Origin: Hanstruepera ponticola
GTDB taxonomy: Bacteria > Bacteroidota > Bacteroidia > Flavobacteriales > Flavobacteriaceae
Assembly (NCBI RefSeq): GCF_012931685.1
Contig: NZ_JABANC010000002.1
Span: forward strand, 62,001 to 126,000
Length of the DNA stretch: 64,000 nucleotides
Direction of reading: 5' to 3'
Numbering within the stretch: the first letter of the stretch is position 1; each line of letters opens with the position of its first letter. This document shows positions 53,165 through 62,423 of the stretch, piece after piece. The notes beneath the pieces are model-generated. The model saw only the letters and a program-made list of their open reading frames with translations. It did not search any database and was not told the DNA's origin. Position numbers and translations under genes: made by a program.

Positions 53165-54376
53165 ATGCGTTTACACAGAAATTTATGTTTTGCCACTATT
53201 GATGGTTTGATGAAAATCTTCAATGAGGGTGAGTATGCTGACAAGGTTATCCAACAACTTTTAAAACGTGATAAGCGTTGGGGAAGCCGAGATCGTGGAT
53301 TTGTGGCCGAAACAACCTATGATATTGTAAGATGGAAACGCTTATATGCGGAAATAGCTGAAGTCAAAGAACCCTTTGATCGTGATAATCTGTGGCGTAT
53401 GTTCGCTGTTTGGGCTACTCTAAAAGGCATCAAACTACCAGACTGGAAGTATTTTGAAAATACACCTACGCGAAAAATTAAAGGTCGATTTGACGAATTA
53501 TCAAAAATTAGAAGAATAAAAGAATCTATACCAGATTGGATTGATGAATTGGGTGTTAAGGAATTAGGTGAAAGTCAATGGACAAAAGAAATTCAAGCAC
53601 TTAACGAACAAGCCGATGTAATTTTAAGAGTTAATACCCTAAAAACAACTAAAGAAAAGTTACAAGCAGAATTGTTTGATTTAGATATAGAGACTGAATT
53701 CCTTAAAGGATACCCAAATGCTCTAAAACTAAAAGAACGTGCCAATGTGTTTCAGACAGAAGCTTTTAAAGAAGGTTTATTTGAAGTTCAAGACGCATCT
53801 TCGCAATTAGTAGCTGATTTTCTTGATGTACAACCAGGTATGCGTGTTGTTGATACCTGTGCTGGTGCTGGTGGTAAAACCTTGCATCTGGCATCATTAA
53901 TGGAGAATAAGGGACAAATAATCGCATTAGATATTTACGGCAATAAACTTCATGAGTTAAAACGTAGAGCCAAACGAAATGGCGCACATAATATTGAAAC
54001 AAGAGTTATTGATTCAACTAAAGTCATCAAAAAACTGTATGATAAAGCCGATCGTGTATTGATTGATGCACCATGCTCTGGATTAGGTGTGTTACGTCGT
54101 AATCCAGATGCTAAATGGAAGCTTGAAGCATCTTTTTTAGAAAAAATAAAAGCTACCCAAAAAGATATTTTACAGCAATATTCACGCATAGTAAAACCAG
54201 GTGGAAAACTAGTTTATGCTACTTGTTCTGTCTTACCATCAGAAAATCAAGAACAAGTAAAAACATTCTTAAAATCTGATTTAGGAAAAGATTTTAAATT
54301 TGTAGAAGACAAAAAAATATTGGCCCATAAATCTGGATACGATGGATTTTATATGGCCTTAATGGAAAAAAAATAA
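53165..54376 (+). CDS. RsmB/NOP-type RNA m5C methyltransferase
   Basis: A 403-residue SAM-dependent methyltransferase acting on cytosine-5 of rRNA or tRNA. An N-terminal NusB-like helical part (residues 1-150) precedes the catalytic domain: SAM motif I VVDTCAGAGGKTLHLASLM, motif IV DRVLIDAPCSGLGVLRRNPD with the PCS cysteine, and motif VI KPGGKLVYATCSVLPSENQE with the nucleophile TCS cysteine. The exact target base is not assigned. It is followed after one base by the secreted endonuclease gene, probably by chance proximity. Confidence 0.9.
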   Translation: MRLHRNLCFATIDGLMKIFNEGEYADKVIQQLLKRDKRWGSRDRGFVAETTYDIVRWKRLYAEIAEVKEPFDRDNLWRMFAVWATLKGIKLPDWKYFENTPTRKIKGRFDELSKIRRIKESIPDWIDELGVKELGESQWTKEIQALNEQADVILRVNTLKTTKEKLQAELFDLDIETEFLKGYPNALKLKERANVFQTEAFKEGLFEVQDASSQLVADFLDVQPGMRVVDTCAGAGGKTLHLASLMENKGQIIALDIYGNKLHELKRRAKRNGAHNIETRVIDSTKVIKKLYDKADRVLIDAPCSGLGVLRRNPDAKWKLEASFLEKIKATQKDILQQYSRIVKPGGKLVYATCSVLPSENQEQVKTFLKSDLGKDFKFVEDKKILAHKSGYDGFYMALMEKK

Positions 54377-54377
54377 A

Positions 54378-56180
54378 ATGAAACAATTTTACACGTTATT
54401 ATTAGTATTAATACCAACTCTTATCTGTGCCCAAATTCCAGCTGGGTATTATGATACGGCAACAGGAACGGGTTACACGCTTAAAACACAATTACACAAT
54501 ATCATTGATGACCACAATGATCAAGGCTATGATGCCATAGATGCTTTTATAGCTTCATACGATCTTGATAATTATTATGAAACAACTAGTAATACGATTT
54601 TAGATGTTTATTCTGAAAACCCAACTGGTAACGACCCTTATAATTATACACCTGTCACTGGTGAATGTGGTGAGTATGATAGTGAGGGAGATTGCTATAA
54701 CAAAGAACATGTTATCCCACAATCAATATTTGGTTCTAATTCACCTATGAGAGGTGATGCGCATCAATTATTACCTACTGATGGTCGTGTTAATGGTTTT
54801 AGAAGTAATACACCTTTTGGTCGTGTTGATGATAGTCAATTGACAAGCCAAAGTGGTATAAGCAATCCAACGCAAAATGGTTCTAAACTAGGTAATAATT
54901 TAAACACTGGGTATTCAGCAGGCTATACTAACGACGTTTTTGAACCCATTGATGAATTTAAGGGTGATATAGCACGTATCTATTTTTATTTTGTCACACG
55001 CTATGAAGATCAAGTAAGCAATTGGTCTGCTTATGATATGTTTGATGGTAGTAGTGACAAAGCCATAGCCGATCCGTTTTTAAACATTTTAAGAACTTGG
55101 CACGAAATGGACCCGGTTTCACAAAAGGAAATAGATCGAAATAATAACATTTACTACAATCATCAAGCCAATAGAAATCCATTTATAGATCATCCAGAAT
55201 GGGTAGCTCTAGTTTGGGATACAGACCCAGATACTGAAAACCCTTCAGCTCCAACAAATTTAATAGCGTCAAACCCAACGGACAATTCTATTGATTTAGA
55301 CTGGGATGCCGCAACGGATAATATAGGTGTTTCGTCTTATGATATTTACATTGATGATGTTAATACTTACAATACTGCAAATACCAGCTTTACAGTAAAT
55401 TCATTAGTAGCAAATACCACGTATTGTTTTAAAATAAAAGCTAAAGATGCAGCCGGAAATGAGTCTGTTTTTAGTAATGAAGCTTGTGAAACCACAACTA
55501 ACAATGGCACTAGCGGTTCAGCATGTTCAAGCGAAACTTTTGAAAATATGCCTGCCAATTCAAGTTCATACTCTAATAGAAATTGGGCAGGTGATAATGG
55601 TTTTGACTGGAATGCCACCGAAGCACGAACAGATCAAACTATCAATGGTCGGGCTATAACTATTCGTGATGGTGCCTTAATTGCGCCTACCGTTTCAGGA
55701 GGTATTGGAACATTAACCGTTGTTACACAACGCGTGTTTTCTGGAGATACTGGAACATTTGATTTAAATGTAAATGGTAATTTCATCGCTACTATTCCAT
55801 ATGGTGATACTGCACAAACAGTGACCATTTCAGACATTAACATGGAAGGGTCTATAACCGTTTTAATTAATAATAACACAAGCACTTCTAATCGTGTGAT
55901 GTTTGATGATCTTTCGTGGACATGCTATACAAATTTGAGTACAGAAGAATACGTAACAAATTCATTTAACATGTATCCGAACCCAGTTTCTGGCAATTCA
56001 GTAACGGTTAATTATAATGAATCACTTGAATTTGAAATATACAATATACTAGGTAAGGTTGTTTCAAAAGGAAAAACTGAAAATGGAAATATTTATTTAA
56101 ACAATATTAATGGAGGCATTTACTTAATTAAATTAAAAACTCGTGATAAAATCATCACCAAAAAATTAATAAAACGATAA
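54378..56180 (+). CDS. T9SS-secreted endonuclease I with fibronectin type III domain
   Basis: A 600-residue secreted nuclease: signal peptide (residues 1-19, ending ICAQ), endonuclease I domain (about 25-280) with the catalytic region CYNKEHVIPQSIF and MRGDAHQLLPTDGRVNGFRS, a fibronectin type III domain (SAPTNLIASNPTDNSIDLDW to YCFKIKAKDAAGNESVF, about 290-375), a further beta-rich domain and a type IX sorting domain (SFNMYPNPVSGNSVTVNYN to IITKKLIKR). It likely degrades extracellular DNA for nutrients or biofilm DNA at the cell surface. Confidence 0.9.
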   Translation: MKQFYTLLLVLIPTLICAQIPAGYYDTATGTGYTLKTQLHNIIDDHNDQGYDAIDAFIASYDLDNYYETTSNTILDVYSENPTGNDPYNYTPVTGECGEYDSEGDCYNKEHVIPQSIFGSNSPMRGDAHQLLPTDGRVNGFRSNTPFGRVDDSQLTSQSGISNPTQNGSKLGNNLNTGYSAGYTNDVFEPIDEFKGDIARIYFYFVTRYEDQVSNWSAYDMFDGSSDKAIADPFLNILRTWHEMDPVSQKEIDRNNNIYYNHQANRNPFIDHPEWVALVWDTDPDTENPSAPTNLIASNPTDNSIDLDWDAATDNIGVSSYDIYIDDVNTYNTANTSFTVNSLVANTTYCFKIKAKDAAGNESVFSNEACETTTNNGTSGSACSSETFENMPANSSSYSNRNWAGDNGFDWNATEARTDQTINGRAITIRDGALIAPTVSGGIGTLTVVTQRVFSGDTGTFDLNVNGNFIATIPYGDTAQTVTISDINMEGSITVLINNNTSTSNRVMFDDLSWTCYTNLSTEEYVTNSFNMYPNPVSGNSVTVNYNESLEFEIYNILGKVVSKGKTENGNIYLNNINGGIYLIKLKTRDKIITKKLIKR

Positions 56181-56184
56181 AAAT

Positions 56185-56208
56185 AAAGCGGCTTTTTTAA
56201 GTCGCTTT
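56185..56208 (+). terminator. Terminator of the endonuclease gene
   Basis: AAAGCGGCTT (56185-56194) and AAGTCGCTTT (56199-56208) with one G-U pair, loop TTTT and a long T-tract. Confidence 0.85.
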
Positions 56209-56283
56209 TTTTTTGGTTAATAAACACGTGAATAACTCTAATTTTTCAAATCAAGTAATAGGATAAAATACATCAAAAAAAAG

Positions 56284-56291
56284 TAAATTTG
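56284..56291 (+). promoter_or_regulatory. Promoter -7 element of purL
   Basis: TAAATTTG matches TAnnTTTG, 33 bases before the purL ATG. Confidence 0.6.
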
Positions 56292-56323
56292 CATCTTTAA
56301 AACAACACACAAACTAAAACATA

Positions 56324-59300
56324 ATGATTCACTTCTTCGGAAACCAAAACAGTAAAGTATTTGCTGTTCAAGCAACAAAAGAATTATCAACTGAAAATAT
56401 CTCAAAATTAGTATGGTTATTTGGTAATCAGCCAAAAATAGAACAAGCATCAATCGATGCTTTTTTTGTTGGCCCTAGAGCTGCCATGATTACACCTTGG
56501 AGTACTAATGCGGTTGAGATAACCCAAAATATGGGCGTTGAAGGCATAATCAGAATTGAAGAATTTGAATCTTGCCATAAAGACTTTAAAGATTTCGACC
56601 CAATGATTTCAGAAAAGTTCAATGGGCTGAATCAAGAGTCCTTTACTATAAATATTAAGCCAGAACCTATTATTAATATCGAAGATATTTCGGCTTATAA
56701 TCAGCAAGAAGGTTTAGCCTTAAGCGATGAAGAAATAGAATATTTAGAAGGTGTTGCTAAAAAAATAGGAAGACTATTAACAGATTCTGAAGTCTTTGGC
56801 TTTTCACAAGTTAATAGTGAGCATTGCCGTCATAAAATATTTAATGGAACCTTTGTAATTGATGGCGAAGAAAAGCCGGTTTCATTATTTAAGATGATTC
56901 GTGAAACGTCTAATAAAAATCCAAACGATATTGTTTCGGCATATAAAGACAATGTAGCATTTATAAAAGGCCCAAAAGTTGAACAGTTTGCGCCAAAACG
57001 TGCTGATATTCCAGATTATTATCAAACTCAAGATTTCGAATCCGTAATTTCACTAAAAGCGGAAACACATAATTTCCCAACAACAGTAGAGCCTTTTAAT
57101 GGTGCTGCAACGGGATCTGGTGGAGAAATAAGAGACCGATTAGCTGGTGGAAAAGGTTCTATTCCGTTAGCAGGAACAGCTGTGTATATGACATCGTATT
57201 CGCGACTAGAAGACAACAGACCTTGGGAACAAGCTATGGCTGAACGACCTTGGCTATATCAAACACCAATGGATATCTTAATAAAAGCGAGTAATGGTGC
57301 GTCAGATTTTGGAAACAAATTCGGTCAACCTTTAATTTGCGGTTCAGTTCTAACTTTCGAACATAATGAATCTAACGATGTCACCCTGAGCACAGTCGAA
57401 GGGTCTCAACCTCGCAAATTAGGCTATGACAAAGTCATCATGCAAGCTGGTGGAATTGGTTATGGTAAAGCCAGTCAAGCTTTAAAAGACACGCCTAAAG
57501 TTGGTGACAAAGTAGTCATTCTTGGTGGCGAAAATTATCGTATTGGAATGGGTGGTGCTGCAGTATCATCTGCCGATACTGGTGAATTTGCTTCTGGAAT
57601 TGAATTAAATGCTGTGCAACGTTCTAATCCAGAAATGCAAAAACGTGCAGCTAATGCTGTTCGTGGTATGGTTGAAAGTGAAGAAAACCATATTGTATCC
57701 ATTCATGATCATGGTGCTGGTGGTCACTTAAATTGTTTAAGTGAATTGGTTGAAGAAACGGGTGGAAAAATAGATTTAGATAAATTACCAGTTGGCGACC
57801 CTACCCTATCTGCTAAAGAAATAATAGGTAACGAATCTCAAGAACGAATGGGATTAGTTATTGCTCAAAAACATATTGAAACCCTTCAAAAAATTGCAGA
57901 GCGTGAACGCTCGCCAATATATACTGTAGGTGATGTTACTGGAAATCATCGATTTACTTTTGAATCTAAAACAACTGGCAAAAAGCCTATGGATTTAGGT
58001 ATGGATGATATGTTTGGTAGTTCTCCTAAAACCTTCATGCATGATAAAACTGTACAAAGAAATTATTCAGATACAGCTTACGATAAAACCAAATTCTACG
58101 ATTATTTAGATCAATTGTTACAATTGGAAGCTGTAGCCTGTAAAGATTGGTTAACTAATAAAGTAGACCGTTGCGTTGGTGGAAAAGTCGCGAAACAACA
58201 ATGTGCAGGACCCTTACAATTACCATTAAACAATGTTGCCGTAATGGCTTTAGATTTTAAGGGTAAAGAAGGTATTGCCACTAGTATTGGTCATGCACCA
58301 ATATCAGGATTAATTGATCCTAAAGCGGGTAGCCGAAATGCCATTACTGAAGCATTAACCAATATTATTTGGGCACCCTTAAAAGATGGTCTAAAAAGTG
58401 TTTCGCTTTCTGCAAATTGGATGTGGCCTTGTAAAAACGAAGGTGAAGACGCACGTTTATATGAAGCTGTGAAAGCAGTTTCTGAATATGCTATAGATTT
58501 AGGCATCAATGTGCCTACCGGAAAGGATTCACTTTCCATGAAACAAAAGTATCCTAACGAGGATGTCATTGCTCCCGGAACTGTTATAATTTCTGCGGCT
58601 GCAAATTGTAATAATATTATGAATGTTGTTGAACCTGTATTTCAAAGAAATGCTGGCGACATCTACTATATCAACCTTTCTCAAGACGAATTTAAACTCG
58701 GTGGTAGTTCATTCGCCCAAATATTAAATAAAATAGGCAATGAAACACCAAGTGTTCAAAAAGCTGATTATGTAAAAACAGTTTTTAACACCATTCAGAA
58801 ATTAATAGCTGATGAACAAATTGTTGCAGGACATGATGTGGCTTCTGGTGGTTTAATAACAACTTTGCTTGAAATGTGCTTTGCTGATAATAATTTAGGT
58901 GCCGAATTAGATTTGTCTGCTTTAGCAGAAAACGATTCTTTTAAAGTATTATTTGCCGAAAATTCTGGAATTGTTTTTCAGGCTCAAAGTAATTCAATAG
59001 AAACAGAATTAAGAGATGCTGGAATTGAGTTTTTCAATATTGGAAAAGTAACTGAAAGTGATGTGTTAAGTATTATTAATGATACAGATGTTTTCACCAT
59101 GACCGTGTCACGCTTACGTGATATGTGGTACAAAACCTCTTACCTACTTGACCAAAAGCAAACTGCTAATAATTTAGCAAAACATAGATTTAACAACTAT
59201 AAAACTCAACCACTTCAATATACATTCCCAAAACATTTTACAGGAAAACTTCCTGAACTAGATAATAGTAAATCAAGGCCTAAAGCTGCCATCCTTCGCG

Positions 59301-60022
59301 AAAAAGGATCAAACTCCGAACGTGAAATGGCAAACGCCATGTATTTAGCAGGCTTTGATGTTAAGGATGTGCATATGACAGATTTAATTTCTGGTCGTGA
59401 AACTTTGGAGGACATTCAGTTTTTAGGAGCCGTTGGTGGTTTCTCAAATTCTGATGTTTTGGGCTCTGCAAAAGGTTGGGCAGGTGCCATTAAATACAAT
59501 GAACAAGCTAATAAAGTCATTAAAAATTTCTTTGAAAGAGAAGATACATTATCAGTCGGTATTTGTAATGGTTGCCAACTTTGGATGGAATTAGACCTTA
59601 TTAATCCAGAACACGACCTACATGGAAAAATGACCTATAACGAATCTCAAAAACATGAAAGTTCATTTACTTCTGTAAAAATTCAAGAGAATAATTCAGT
59701 CATGTTATCGTCATTAGCAGGAAGCACTTTAGGCGTTTGGATTTCACATGGTGAAGGAAAATTCAGTTTACCAAAAACCGAAAACCAGTATAACATTGTA
59801 GCTAATTATAGTTATAGTGATTATCCACATAATCCAAATGGATCCGATTATAATACGGCTATGATGAGTGATAAATCGGGGCGCCATTTGGTCACGATGC
59901 CACATATTGAGCGTTCAACATTTCAGTGGAACTGGGCTCATTATGCAAAAGACAGAAAAGACGAAGTATCTCCTTGGCTTGAAGCTTTCGTGAATGCTAG
60001 AAAATGGATTGAAAATAGGTAA
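56324..60022 (+). CDS. purL: Phosphoribosylformylglycinamidine synthase (single-chain)
   Basis: A 1232-residue large-type PurL that turns FGAR, glutamine and ATP into FGAM in purine synthesis. It has the N-terminal PurS-like part, the linker, two AIRS-like halves (SQVNSEHCRHKIFNG, KAETHNFPTTVEPFNGAATG and GGENYRIGMGGAAVSS; DVASGGLITTLLEMCFADN) and a C-terminal class I glutaminase with the nucleophile in VGICNGCQLWMEL and catalytic His/Glu in WISHGEGKF. About residues 353-363 are encoded by a repeat-like GC-rich insert (see separate entry) in a surface-loop position before RKLGYDKVIMQAGG. Ends at a strong terminator. Confidence 0.95.
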   Translation: MIHFFGNQNSKVFAVQATKELSTENISKLVWLFGNQPKIEQASIDAFFVGPRAAMITPWSTNAVEITQNMGVEGIIRIEEFESCHKDFKDFDPMISEKFNGLNQESFTINIKPEPIINIEDISAYNQQEGLALSDEEIEYLEGVAKKIGRLLTDSEVFGFSQVNSEHCRHKIFNGTFVIDGEEKPVSLFKMIRETSNKNPNDIVSAYKDNVAFIKGPKVEQFAPKRADIPDYYQTQDFESVISLKAETHNFPTTVEPFNGAATGSGGEIRDRLAGGKGSIPLAGTAVYMTSYSRLEDNRPWEQAMAERPWLYQTPMDILIKASNGASDFGNKFGQPLICGSVLTFEHNESNDVTLSTVEGSQPRKLGYDKVIMQAGGIGYGKASQALKDTPKVGDKVVILGGENYRIGMGGAAVSSADTGEFASGIELNAVQRSNPEMQKRAANAVRGMVESEENHIVSIHDHGAGGHLNCLSELVEETGGKIDLDKLPVGDPTLSAKEIIGNESQERMGLVIAQKHIETLQKIAERERSPIYTVGDVTGNHRFTFESKTTGKKPMDLGMDDMFGSSPKTFMHDKTVQRNYSDTAYDKTKFYDYLDQLLQLEAVACKDWLTNKVDRCVGGKVAKQQCAGPLQLPLNNVAVMALDFKGKEGIATSIGHAPISGLIDPKAGSRNAITEALTNIIWAPLKDGLKSVSLSANWMWPCKNEGEDARLYEAVKAVSEYAIDLGINVPTGKDSLSMKQKYPNEDVIAPGTVIISAAANCNNIMNVVEPVFQRNAGDIYYINLSQDEFKLGGSSFAQILNKIGNETPSVQKADYVKTVFNTIQKLIADEQIVAGHDVASGGLITTLLEMCFADNNLGAELDLSALAENDSFKVLFAENSGIVFQAQSNSIETELRDAGIEFFNIGKVTESDVLSIINDTDVFTMTVSRLRDMWYKTSYLLDQKQTANNLAKHRFNNYKTQPLQYTFPKHFTGKLPELDNSKSRPKAAILREKGSNSEREMANAMYLAGFDVKDVHMTDLISGRETLEDIQFLGAVGGFSNSDVLGSAKGWAGAIKYNEQANKVIKNFFEREDTLSVGICNGCQLWMELDLINPEHDLHGKMTYNESQKHESSFTSVKIQENNSVMLSSLAGSTLGVWISHGEGKFSLPKTENQYNIVANYSYSDYPHNPNGSDYNTAMMSDKSGRHLVTMPHIERSTFQWNWAHYAKDRKDEVSPWLEAFVNARKWIENR
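57379..57410. repeat. Short palindromic interspersed-type repeat inside purL
   Basis: The segment holds ACCCTGAGCACAGTCGAAGG plus the following GT; its ends ACCCT and AGGGT are inverted. It closely resembles the ACCCTGAGCGCAGTCGAAGG repeat that I recall as common between genes in Flavobacteriaceae. It is read in frame as V-T-L-S-T-V-E-G-S-Q-P, with codons (CTG, GTC, ACC, AGC, GGG) that are rare in the surrounding AT-rich gene. Confidence 0.6.
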
Positions 60023-60024
60023 TT

Positions 60025-60056
60025 AAAAAAGGAGCTATAAAAAAAGCTCCTTTTTT
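60025..60056 (+). terminator. Terminator of purL
   Basis: AAAAAAGGAGCT (60025-60036) pairs with AGCTCCTTTTTT (60045-60056). Confidence 0.9.
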
Positions 60057-60058
60057 AT

Positions 60059-60298
60059 GTCGCGATGACAGGGTTTATAGAACCCTGATAAAACCTCATT
60101 GAAAATAAAGCTTCAATTCTTTTAAGAAAGCAAGCTTTCTGCACGAACCAAAGCTTTTATTAAGTCGGGATGACAGGATTTAGAGAATCCCTTTACATCG
60201 CTTATGTTGCAAAATAAAGCAGTGCTTTATTTTTAATCTAAAGCATAAAGTTCTTTTAAGAAAGCAAGCTTTCTACAAGAACTCTCCGCTTTATCTTG
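60059..60298. repeat. Tandem partial copies of the tRNA-Pro 3' end with a palindromic spacer
   Basis: GTCGSGATGACAGG-type copies of the tRNA 3' end (S is C or G) occur at 60059-60073 (one mismatch) and 60164-60181, ahead of the real tRNA end at 60298. A 24-base block containing TTAAGAAAGCAAGCTTTCT is identical at 60117-60140 and 60251-60274. Both pairs are 134 bases apart, so a unit of that length was duplicated, and the first copy is a shorter, older version (105 bases). No gene is seen in this stretch. Confidence 0.75.
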
Positions 60299-60373
60299 TC
60301 GGGATGACAGGATTTGAACCTGCGACCACACGGCCCCCAGCCGTGTACGCTAACCGGACTGCGCCACATCCCG
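60299..60373 (-). tRNA. tRNA-Pro (anticodon GGG)
   Basis: On the minus strand the 75 bases fold completely: acceptor CGGGATG/CATCCCG with discriminator A, D stem GCGC/GCGT, anticodon stem CACGG/CCGTG around loop CTGGGGG with anticodon GGG, variable loop TGGTC, and T arm GCAGG-TTCAAAT-CCTGT. CCA is not encoded. It reads CCC and probably CCU codons. Confidence 0.95.
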
Positions 60374-60555
60374 AAATTAAATTTCAGTAGACAAAAATAA
60401 AATTTTAAATGAAAAATCCATTTAATTTATAAGTCACGATAAAAATTATTAAAATAATTTTTAGGTCCCAAAATAATAAAACCTAAAGATGTTATAAAGA
60501 TTTGAAATATCTTCAGTAATTTTATATTTTGCCCAAGCAATTTTCCCTATCCAAT

Positions 60556-62322
60556 ATGACAAAAATTACGAGACTTTTTGATTTTCCTTACCACCAGTTA
60601 GAATCCTATAATTTAAATAAAGCTTTTTCTACAAAATATGATGGTGAATGGGTTTCCATTTCAACACAGGAATATATTAATCAAGCAAATGCTATAAGTC
60701 GAGGTTTGTTGCGTTTAGGTGTAAATCCTAACGATAAGATTGCTGTTATCTCGACTAATAACCGAACAGAGTGGAATGTGATGGATATTGGTATCCTTCA
60801 AATAGGAGCTCAAAATGTACCAATCTATCCAACTATTTGCAAAGAAGATTACGAGTATATTTTGAATCATTCTGAAGCCACTTATTGTTTTGTTTCAGAT
60901 AAAGAGATAATAAATAAACTCAATGCCATTAAAAGTAATACAAAACTAAAAGGCGTTTATACTTTTGACGATGTAGCAGATGAAGCCAACTGGAAAGACA
61001 TTTTAGATTTGGGTAAAGACGCATCAAATCAAGATGTGGTTGAGGATAGAAAAAAACAAGTGAAACCAGATGATTTAGCCACATTAATTTATACATCTGG
61101 CACAACAGGAACACCCAAAGGTGTTATGTTATCACATAATAATTTAGTTTCTAATGTGTTGGACAGTGAAAAACGGGTTCCTTTTGATTATGGTAAATCA
61201 AAGTCTTTGAGTTTTCTTCCCGTCTGTCATGTTTTTGAACGTATGATTTTATATCTCTATCAATTTTGTGGTGTAGAAATCTACTTTGCCGAATCTATAG
61301 AAGCCATGAGCGATAACCTAAAAGAAGTTAAGCCCAATGTCATGACAGCTGTTCCTAGGTTATATGAAAAAGTATACGATAAAATTGTCGCTAAAGGCAG
61401 TGATTTATCAGGTATTAAAAAAGCGCTTTTCTTTTGGGCTATTAATATTGGTTTAAAATACGAACCCTATGGTGTTAATGGTTGGTGGTATGAAAAGCAA
61501 TTAAAAATAGCACGCAAACTCATTTTTAGTAAATGGCAAGAAGGTCTCGGTGGTAATTTAGAGCTTATGGTGTCTGGGTCTGCAGCACTACAACCACGAC
61601 TAACACGTGTATTTGCTGCTGCTGGCATGCCCATTATGGAAGGTTACGGACTTACAGAAACCTCACCTGTAATATCAGTTAACGATCAAAGAGATGGTGG
61701 TTTTAAAATTGGAACTGTTGGTCGTGTTATTGATAATGTTGAAGTGAAAATTGCAGAAGACGGTGAGATTTTGGTAAAAGGACCCAACGTTATGCAAGGC
61801 TATTATAAGGATCCAGAAAAAACAGCAGAAGTCATGTCTGGCGATTATTTCCATACAGGCGATATAGGCGAAATTGATACGGATGGCTTTTTAAAAATAA
61901 CCGATCGTAAAAAAGAAATATTTAAAACTTCGGGTGGTAAGTATGTTGCACCTGCACTACTTGAAAATCAATTCAAGCAATCGCGATTTATTGAACAAAT
62001 AATGGTGATTGGCGAAGGTGAAAAAATGCCAGCAGCATTAATTCAGATTAACTACGAATTTGCCGAAGAATGGGCTAAACGCCATAACATTCCTTTCTCA
62101 CATGACTCTATTAGAGACAATCAAGAATTAAAAGACCGCATTCAGGAAGAAATTGATTCTGCCAATAAAAAATTTGGTAAATGGGAACAAATTAAAAAGT
62201 TTGAAATCACACCCGATGTTTGGACCATTGAAGATGGTCACCTCACTCCCACAATGAAAATGAGACGTAAGATAATTAAAGAAAAATATCTTAATCTCAT
62301 TGAGAAAATTTACCGGTCATAA
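60556..62322 (+). CDS. Long-chain fatty acid--CoA ligase
   Basis: A 588-residue AMP-forming ligase that activates fatty acids to acyl-CoA. ATG 60556 starts MTKITRLFDFPYHQ; the TTG 27 bases upstream lies in a promoter-like TATATTTTG. Motifs are the P-loop TLIYTSGTTGTPKGVMLSH, the A5 motif EGYGLTETSPVISV, the A7/A8 region GDYFHTGDIGEIDTDGFLK followed by ITDRKKE, and a C-terminal end with LTPTMKMRRKII carrying the catalytic Lys region. It likely feeds beta-oxidation together with the MarR-controlled dehydrogenase gene 1 kb downstream, or membrane lipid synthesis. Confidence 0.93.
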   Translation: MTKITRLFDFPYHQLESYNLNKAFSTKYDGEWVSISTQEYINQANAISRGLLRLGVNPNDKIAVISTNNRTEWNVMDIGILQIGAQNVPIYPTICKEDYEYILNHSEATYCFVSDKEIINKLNAIKSNTKLKGVYTFDDVADEANWKDILDLGKDASNQDVVEDRKKQVKPDDLATLIYTSGTTGTPKGVMLSHNNLVSNVLDSEKRVPFDYGKSKSLSFLPVCHVFERMILYLYQFCGVEIYFAESIEAMSDNLKEVKPNVMTAVPRLYEKVYDKIVAKGSDLSGIKKALFFWAINIGLKYEPYGVNGWWYEKQLKIARKLIFSKWQEGLGGNLELMVSGSAALQPRLTRVFAAAGMPIMEGYGLTETSPVISVNDQRDGGFKIGTVGRVIDNVEVKIAEDGEILVKGPNVMQGYYKDPEKTAEVMSGDYFHTGDIGEIDTDGFLKITDRKKEIFKTSGGKYVAPALLENQFKQSRFIEQIMVIGEGEKMPAALIQINYEFAEEWAKRHNIPFSHDSIRDNQELKDRIQEEIDSANKKFGKWEQIKKFEITPDVWTIEDGHLTPTMKMRRKIIKEKYLNLIEKIYRS

Positions 62323-62423
62323 ATTAACCCTTAGTATTTCAGTTAATAACTATCCTGCTCTTTATAAGTATGTTAGCTACTAATATTCTATTTTTAGAAC
62401 ACTAACTAATACTTTTTAATATT

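Noticed and set aside
60059-60181. Possible additional tRNA genes
   Set aside because: Only the 3' arm is copied; no D arm, anticodon arm or matching 5' acceptor strand can be found.
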